A stretch of DNA of 64,000 nucleotides from Henckelia pumila. Its lineage: Eukaryota; Streptophyta; Magnoliopsida; Lamiales; Gesneriaceae. The first letter of the stretch is position 1, and each line of letters begins with the position of its first letter. The stretch spans positions 6,696,001 to 6,760,000 of the forward strand of contig NC_133121.1 of NCBI RefSeq assembly GCF_033568475.1. The letters are read 5' to 3'. Shown here piece after piece: positions 57,321 to 64,000 of the stretch. Both the position numbers and the translations under genes were made by a program. The notes below the pieces were generated by a model. The model saw nothing but the letters and a program-made list of their open reading frames with translations, searched no databases and had not been told where the DNA came from.

Positions 57321-58380
57321 ATACAAAATTGTTATTTCAAAGGTAAATGATGAACCGGATATGGAAACCGCAGTTATGGATTAATGGTTATATATATATA
57401 TAAGTTTTATATCAAGAGATTAAAATGTATTAACATAATTAATTTAGATTATTAATTTCTTTCAAATATAACATATTAGAACGGAGTATTTTTTTTTCAG
57501 TCAAATGAGTGAACAATGATGCAAATTTTATTGTCTCGAAAATTTCATAATTAATGATGTATCTCATAATAGTTATATAGTAATAACCCTGATAAATGGG
57601 CTCTCAACAAAATACAGAATTAAGGCCCAATAAGTGAGATATAAGAAATCTGCGATTGCGAATTCTATAATTTGTGCTCCATTTCAATTCTATTTTAAAC
57701 CTTATAAAAACAAGACAAATTTCAATTAAAATCTTATATCTACATTTTGAAAGTACGATGGAATAGATCAAATGTTTGTCGTTCTATCAAAAGATATATA
57801 TATTGATAATTGAGCAACTCATATATTTAAAATAGTACAACGTGTTACTATTTAGTTGAGACAATTATTGCACCATATCAATTTTCGATCTCATCTTAAT
57901 AATTGAACTCCTTGTAAACAGCCAGAATCGATCACGTTACTTTAGCTCTGGTTTGTCACTTCACGAGAAGCTAGATTTAGTAATAACATTGTAGCTTCTA
58001 TATTTTCAATCATATAACCTCTCAAGTGTCACGTTTCAATCATTTATTCATTCATATTAATAAGACAATTATTACACCCCTGATATATTATCCTACAAAA
58101 ATCTTCGTTAAATGTTTAAATTCTTATTTCAAACTTTGGTCAATAATTTCACAAATGTTGTTTAACTAAATTCTAAAGTCCAAAAGGCTTGGTAATTCAT
58201 GTGGTCCTTTATATCTCGTTCTTTCAAATCTCGATCCCTAACTACTTTCAAACATTCCCACGAATATTCATTCAGCACCCCTTGCTAGTACTTTTTATGC
58301 ATGAAAAATCTATGTTTCGACGCTAGCTAGCAAACTTCTTTTATTATCTTGTGCGATGTATCGCGTGTCTAAGAGTGGAG

Positions 58381-58632
58381 ATAAATATCGAATTTTCGGT
58401 ATATCGGAGTTATCGTATCGAAAAAATATCGAATTTTCGGTATAATGAAGATTTCGGTACTGTAACGATATGAATTTGAAAATTTTGGTATATACCGGTA
58501 TATCGAAATACCGAAATAATATGAAAAAAAATTAAAAATAGATAATATATATTTATAAACAAAAAATTCATAAAATTTAAAAAATATAAGGTTTTTTGGC
58601 ATAAAACGGTATATACCGATACTGTACCGAGT
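58381..58632. repeat. Repeat rich in cggtatat/ataccg motifs
   Basis: Clustered cggtatatcg, ttcggtataatg, ggtatataccggtatatcg and acggtatataccgatact motifs make partly self-complementary sequence. It resembles dispersed plant foldback repeats; no end-to-end structure was fixed. Confidence 0.55.
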
Positions 58633-58882
58633 AGGTCTCTTTTGAAACGGTCTCGTGTATCTTTATCTTTGAAATAATTAATTCTGCTGATATTTATAAT
58701 AAAAAGTAATATTTTCTTACGAGTAACCCAAATAGGAAGAATCGTCCGCTCTCCTAGTAGCTAAAAAATCCGGAGCTTTCGTCTCATAAAATTGAAACAT
58801 GATACCGTCTCACATGAATTTTTGTGATTACATGTAAGTACCATGGTTCTATAGGTATTTGTATTTTTTTTAAAAAATTCAA

Positions 58883-58980
<98 letters not shown>
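58883..58980. repeat. (TAA)n microsatellite, about 32 units
   Basis: An almost uninterrupted run of a trinucleotide over about 98 bases. On the plus strand it gives a poly-Ile open frame, which is an artefact of the repeat. Confidence 0.97.
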
Positions 58981-58981
<1 letters not shown>

Positions 58982-60202
58982 TGTTACAAAGTGTTATCGG
59001 GAATATCTATACCCACAAGAGAGCCAAAGAGAAAATGTGCAAGAAATGACGTACTCAGAATTCGAAAGAAAAACAAAATGATACGGGTAAGGTCGGGAAT
59101 CAAATCAAAACGTTAGCAAAGTTTGTAATTAGTGAAATCCAACTAATCCCACCACTTTGATGAATTAGTGGAGCAGATATATAGATGTTGCCTTGCCTTC
59201 CTACAATAATTTCAATGTTAATGGTCCACTATTTTCTTCTAATACACTCTTTAATTTTAATTACACAAATCAAGAGGCAAAATGACCCCCAAAAAAAATC
59301 ACGAAATGTAATAAATTTATTAAATTATCTTCTATATTAATGGTCATCCATTATAATTTTTAGTAATACTGATTAGAAGTTAAAAGAGATGTCCAGTGTA
59401 ATTATATATACATTTTTTTTAATCGATAAAAGAAAAAAGACAAATTACATGTTTCCTAGAATGTTTTTCCATTAACTATGAATTGATTATTAGTTCAAAA
59501 AACAAGATATATAGTTACTGAAATAATCCCCATATGCAGAAACTGACTTGGATATTGGTCACCTCGAATTTAAAATATCAAAGAGACAACTTTTCTGCTA
59601 ATTTAATTAATAACACTTTGTCATCATATCTTTTATTTCAATTATTTGTGCGTTTTTCGTAAAGTTAAATTTGTACTAGGATTCCCACTGGTACTGTATT
59701 GTCAAAACTTATATTATATGTCTGAAGTTTCCCTCATTGTAACCCAACATCAAAAAGTACTACACAATAAAGTTAAATTGCTAATTGCAAAATTTTAAAA
59801 CAATATTAAGAAAAATGAGAAATTGCGGCTAAACTAATCAATGTTATCATCTTGAATGCCAGATATTTTGTATTTAAAAACAAAAAAGTTTTTAGTAAAG
59901 GTATGAAAAATTATCATTGTATGTATCGGAGTACTAGTGGTTCATAATTAGTTTATTGGATAAGAGCACTAATAATTAATATTCCATATGAGCTGTAATG
60001 ATAGACCCCAAATTAAGTGACTGCTTTTCTTCGCCTTTTTTATCCTGCATGTGCCTGCTAACTAAAATTTGAGGGTTTTTAATCGAAGCTTAAATTCAAC
60101 CCGAGCCAATGCTTCAAGCTCAAAGCAAACCTGAAATCACGAAAATAATGTTAGCTAGGGTGGACTCGGGAGGGTGTCCAGACGTTGCGCCAACCTTCCG
60201 AT

Positions 60203-61053
60203 CAGGGGCGTACCACCTACTGGGGCTTTATTGGGCTTAAGCCCAGCAAGCACCAAGAAAAAAAATAGTATAGGTATACATATATGGCCCAATTTTTAAT
60301 TAATTATATTTAAAAAAAATCAAATGGGCGGAAGAAAAAAAAAACAGAAACCTAAACCAGCGTGTTCAATTGGTACAATCAAACTTTTCTGATTTCTTCG
60401 TAAATCACCAAACCAAATCAGTAATCACCACACCAAATAAACTTAAACATCAGGTAAGGAATTATTTACGATTTGTTTACTCTTTTTTGTCATCTTCAAT
60501 TTTCTTTTTATATTTTCTTTTGTTAATATTATTCTATCAAATTTAGAATTTCTTAAATCTTCCTATGTCAATGATCGTGAATGATGACTAATGTATTTAT
60601 ACAAATCTCGGTTATAATTTGTAATGTTAATTTATGCCTTAATTTTGGGATAATTTTAGTAGCCTATTATTTGCTTGAATTTGAGTTCTGCTGTTTTGGA
60701 CTTAAATTTCTATGTTTGTCATTGTGTCCTAGTTTGTTTATTGAGTTTGACAGATTCTATCATATTTAATTTTATAAGATTTTTAGTGTTAGTTGTTCTC
60801 ATTTTTAATATTAGGCAATAAGTCATTGTTTGATTTTTATTTTTATAGGAAAAAATATTATGTTGCTAAATGATTTTTTTTTATGTTTGCAATGATAGAC
60901 AAATTGAAAGATATGTAAAAAAGGAGTACTACTTTTTATGCTTGTTTTGCTTATATTATTTTGAATTGAAGATTTTAGATTTTCCAAATTTTTAGTTTTT
61001 TTTATAATTTATATGTGAAGCCTCCCAAAAAAAAAATTCTGAATACGCCCCTG
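60203..61053. mobile_element. Non-autonomous hAT-like element
   Basis: Ends CAGGGGCGTA and TACGCCCCTG are exact inverted repeats. Flanks carry the exact 8-bp duplication cttccgat (60195-60202 and 61054-61061). The 851-bp interior is AT-rich; the small frame inside it has no recognisable domain. The ends resemble those of the element at 45945-46771. Confidence 0.9.
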
Positions 61054-61212
61054 CTTCCGATTCTCAAGTTATCAGTCCGTTTAATATGTTCTTTGTCTTC
61101 TTGGCATCTACTACCAACATGTTGTTCGAATATGCAAGCTTGGAGATAGAAATTGGATGATTAATATTTTATAAGCATCAATGGACAATTTTCTACATAG
61201 TTGGATAGCATA

Positions 61213-61779
61213 TTTAGGGATGTAAACGAACCAAACTGTTCATGAGTTATTCGAAGTTTGATTCGACAAAAAGCTTGTTTGAATTTGTTTGTTAATCATA
61301 TCAAATCAAGATCTCATTTTGAGCTCGACAATTTAATCAAATCAAGCTCAAGCTTTAGGATATTCGGCTCGTAAACTCGCAAACATATTCGTTAATAGGC
61401 TTGTAAACTCGAGCTCGGCTCGTTTAATAGGCTCGGCTCATTTAATAGGCTCGGCTCATATATTCTTTTCTTAACAAGCTCGAATCAAATTCAAACTCAA
61501 GCTCAATTGTATGTTTTACGAGCTTGAAAATGTGTCGAGCTAGATCCATGATTGTTAAACATGATAAACGAGCTATTAACGAACCAATTAGCTAGAGCCA
61601 GACTTTTAAACAAGCTTTAATTTTAATTCCAAACTCGAGCTGATCGCGAGCTTAATAATTTTAAGGCAAACCTAGCTCGAGCCTCATGATAAAAGCTTGA
61701 ATCGAGCTTGAGCCGAGCTCGAGCCTATGTCAATCTTAAACGAGTCAAGCTCATTTGGTTTGCATCGCTTACATCTCTA
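61213..61779. mobile_element. MITE-like element with ctcgag-rich interior
   Basis: The left end tttagggatgtaaacgaacc and the right end ttgcatcgcttacatctcta are inverted copies. agcata precedes and follows the element (61207-61212 and 61780-61785), a possible target duplication. The interior is full of gagctcg, cggctcg and caagctc words. This type is abundant in plant genomes and non-coding. Confidence 0.7.
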
Positions 61780-62041
61780 AGCATACCCACGGTCAAGACA
61801 CATTTGAAATCAAGCCGCCATAAAAAGAAGAAGGAGAAAATAGGCTCCATGCATCATTATTTTCTATTTAGAGCCAGACTTGTTTAACATGGTAAACAAG
61901 CTTTTAATTCCAAACTTGAGCTGATCGCGAGCTTAATAAGTTCAAGACAAACCTAGCTCGAGCCCAGAGCCGGACCTATTGTGAGGCCAACGAGGCCATG
62001 GCCTCAGGGCCCGGCTCAATAAGGGGCCCAAAATTTTTAAA

Positions 62042-62075
<34 letters not shown>

Positions 62076-62190
62076 TGAATTACAATATATTAGCAGTAAG
62101 AGCTTTTGTTTTCTGCTTTGGATTTTTGTTTCCTGCTTTTTTGATCTTTTAATTAATTACAATATATTTAGATAATTAAAGAGTGAATCT

Positions 62191-62303
62191 TTTAGGTAGT
62201 GTTTGCAATCTTTAAAAATAAGTGATTATGGAGATTCTGTTCACAAATTTATGAAAAAAATCTCCATAATCACTTATTTTTAGAGGTTGCAAACACTACC
62301 TTA
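62191..62303. repeat. Hairpin MITE (family A) inside the hAT element
   Basis: aggtagtgtttgcaatcttt and its inverted match gaggttgcaaacactacctt enclose aaataagtgattatggaga and its inverse. Nearly all 113 bases pair into one stem. The end sequence is shared with the element at 30638-30856. Confidence 0.85.
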
Positions 62304-62455
62304 AATAGCTTGATGATATCTTGTAGAGAGCGAGCTTCAACAATTTTGAGTCACGATGGACGTTCAGACATTAGTGATGATGAGTTTTGTTCAGAGCTGA
62401 TGGTCGTGAGATGTTATTTAACAAATGAAAAAGAAAAATTGATATAATTCAGGTT

Positions 62456-62665
62456 TTGGCGAAACTGCATAGTTTATTCCCAAATAATATTTTCTATAAG
62501 ATTTTGTTAACCATATCAACAACAGTTGCATCTGCAAAAAAAATCTTCTCGAAGTTGAAATCAATCAAGAATTATCGATCAATAATGTCACAGGACAAAT
62601 TGAATGGGCTAGCTATGTTGTCAATTGAGAAAAAATGGTCTGACAATTGGATTATACATATTTGA
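62456..62665 (+). pseudogene. hAT transposase C-terminal dimerisation fragment
   Basis: A frame of 69 codons includes LLTISTTVASAKKIFSKLKS and SQDKLNGLAMLSIEK. This closely follows the hAT C-terminal dimerisation motif (TVASAERSFSKLK-type, with Arg-Leu-x-x-Leu following). In full transposases this region mediates dimer formation and packs on the catalytic core. The DDE core and BED zinc finger are absent, so the fragment cannot transpose DNA. The Met at 62456 is incidental. Confidence 0.85.
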
Positions 62666-63085
62666 TAAATATTTTCATCTCTAAACAGTTGACGAGTAGT
62701 ATTAATTATGTAGTTATTCGAATATTTTTTGACTTTTCATTAACGTAATATATTGTTTATGATATATTTATATATTGTTTAGTGTATATGTCATTTGCGA
62801 ATTAAATTTTAGGGTTATTCGCCGCAACAAGAGGGCCCACTTTTTATATATCGCCTCAAGCCCGGTTGATCATAGGTACGGCTCTGCTCGAGCCTGATGA
62901 TAAAAGCTTGAATCAAGCTCGAGTCTCTGTCAATATCTTAAACGAGTCAAGTTCAAGCTTGATACTGGGTTTGGTTTGCATCGTTTACATCTCTAAGCGT
63001 ACCAATGGTCAAGACGCATTTGAAATCAAGCCGCCATAAAAAGAAGAAGGAGAAAATAGGCTCCATGCATCATTATTTTCTATCG

Positions 63086-64000
63086 TCACGTTACAACTTA
63101 CAAGATTTATGTAAAAGATAATCATTGATCACATGACTAGTACATAAGGGTTTGTTCGAGATATTTTCGGTAAAATAAAAAAGGTCTGAAGAACATTTAT
63201 AGATTAATAATGGGATCTCACTCTGATCGACAATTCGAGCTAGAATTATTAATTCGAAAGACATTATTTTGTGACAAATTTGATAATATAATTAAATTCA
63301 TCTTGAATTTTTGTATAATTGCATAAATATAACTGATCAAGTTATAGGAATTCGATATTTGTAAAAAATCATTTTGCCCTTGTACGAAAAAACATTTTAA
63401 TATTTTCTAAAGAGGTGATGAGTCAAACGAGTAGGAAGAATTGGAAAAGGCAAAAAAAAAACCTAACTACATTACGTTAGAGCTAGCACTAACCTTTTTG
63501 GTCATGCTTTTGTAGTGCATATGATGTGAATGTCAATTTCAAGATTCATTCCTAGCTTTGGATCATCCATGGGTTTTTGTCCATTTGCATTGATTTTGAT
63601 TGGTATAATATCAACACCATCTTCATTTTCTTTCTGAAATTAGGTGTTGGAAATATGTCTTTTAAGGAAGTAATTTGATACGATCGATAACATAAAAATT
63701 TTGAAAGTTTACTTTTTATTTAAGTATAAATAACTTTTTTATAACTTTTTTTTTTTTATTACGTGTGTTGATATTAGACTGTGTGTTTGGGTTGATCGAT
63801 TTGATTTGGAGGGTTGGATTTGATGTGGGGAGTAGTTTGATTGATTAATAACGACGCTCATCTTAAGTACATTTGAAGTCCACTTTTAATTATTGAAATT
63901 GTATATATACGACTTAAATTTGAAGCGGATGTGAAATCCACTTGTTTATACAATTATACAAGCAAGTCAAGGAATTTAAAATCAATGGATTTGAAATTCT
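63086..64000. other. Intergenic DNA
   Basis: AT-rich to the end of the window with no supported gene. No element border could be recognised here. Confidence 0.55.

Larger units (their letters stand above)
57321..60194. other. Intergenic DNA
   Basis: No supported gene. Apart from the repeats listed separately at 58381-58632 and 58883-58980, the sequence is AT-rich and of low complexity. A relic of the dispersed repeat fullest at 28330-28565 is seen at about 58640-58820 (ggtctcgtgtatc, accgtctcacatgaattt). Confidence 0.55.
61965..62886 (+). mobile_element. hAT-derived element with transposase remnant
   Basis: The ends CAGAGCCGGACCTA and, inverted, CAGAGCCGTACCTA are terminal repeats. The 8-bp duplication ctcgagcc is exact (61957-61964 and 62887-62894). 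The 922 bp include a hairpin MITE (62191-62303) and a piece of the hAT transposase C-terminus (62456-62665). It is therefore a deletion derivative of a once autonomous element. Confidence 0.9.
61592..63085. repeat. Tandem duplication of about 280 bp, second copy split by a hAT element
   Basis: Copy 1 runs from about 61592 to 61868 and copy 2 from about 61869 to 61964, continuing at 62887-63085 beyond the hAT element. Shared landmarks are gagccagactt, gagctgatcgcgagcttaat, tgataaaagcttgaat and aaatcaagccgccataaaaa. The duplicated unit includes the right end of the MITE at 61213-61779. So the order is MITE, then duplication, then hAT insertion. Confidence 0.88.

Noticed and set aside
58824..59081. 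Plus-strand frame with a long poly-Ile stretch
   Set aside because: It is a translation of the (TAA)n microsatellite.

Overview
This window is nuclear DNA from a flowering plant, most likely a eudicot. It is very AT-rich, has intron-containing genes with GT/AG junctions, and is crowded with Ty1-copia, CACTA, hAT and foldback (MITE-like) elements. Nothing in it is bacterial, plastid or mitochondrial. The species cannot be named from this sequence.

Layout. 1-1062 is AT-rich intergenic DNA. 1063-15790 is a nested pair of Ty1-copia retrotransposons. The older host, on the minus strand with short LTRs of about 452 bp, is riddled with stop codons. It is split by a young 9,624-bp copia on the plus strand with 1,866-bp LTRs that differ at only about four positions. 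Both have clean 5-bp target duplications. 18075-20501 (minus) is a three-exon C2-DOMAIN ABA-RELATED (CAR-type) gene. 24595-24861 (minus) is a conserved-looking 88-aa plant protein of unknown function. 29904-30402 (minus) is a three-exon CYSTM (cysteine-rich tail-anchored) protein gene. 35702-36475 (minus) is a PB1-domain protein gene. 41151-48037 is a complete-ended CACTA (En/Spm-type) element with dense subterminal repeats. It has exon-like fragments that look captured, and a small hAT element is inserted in it. 51768-56543 (minus) is a 14-exon WD40 gene homologous to telomerase Cajal body protein 1 (TCAB1/WRAP53). 56.8-64 kb is repeat-dense DNA with two further hAT derivatives, several foldback elements, a tandem duplication and a (TAA)n microsatellite.

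The five genes are all on the minus strand, but they are separated by kilobases and belong to unrelated pathways: membrane/ABA signalling, stress-linked CYSTM, PB1 scaffold, and telomerase/scaRNA RNP. I see no operon-like or cluster logic.

The observations most worth a second look are these. A 56-nt coding exon of the TCAB1 gene is tandemly duplicated, with both copies keeping intact splice sites and frame. Because its length is not a multiple of three, the two copies can only be used one at a time. A local inverted-plus-direct duplication sits exactly at the retrotransposon insertion point. There is an imperfect inverted repeat of about 0.8 kb between two genes. The CACTA element carries gene fragments. 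I found no convincing novel defence or biosynthetic system.
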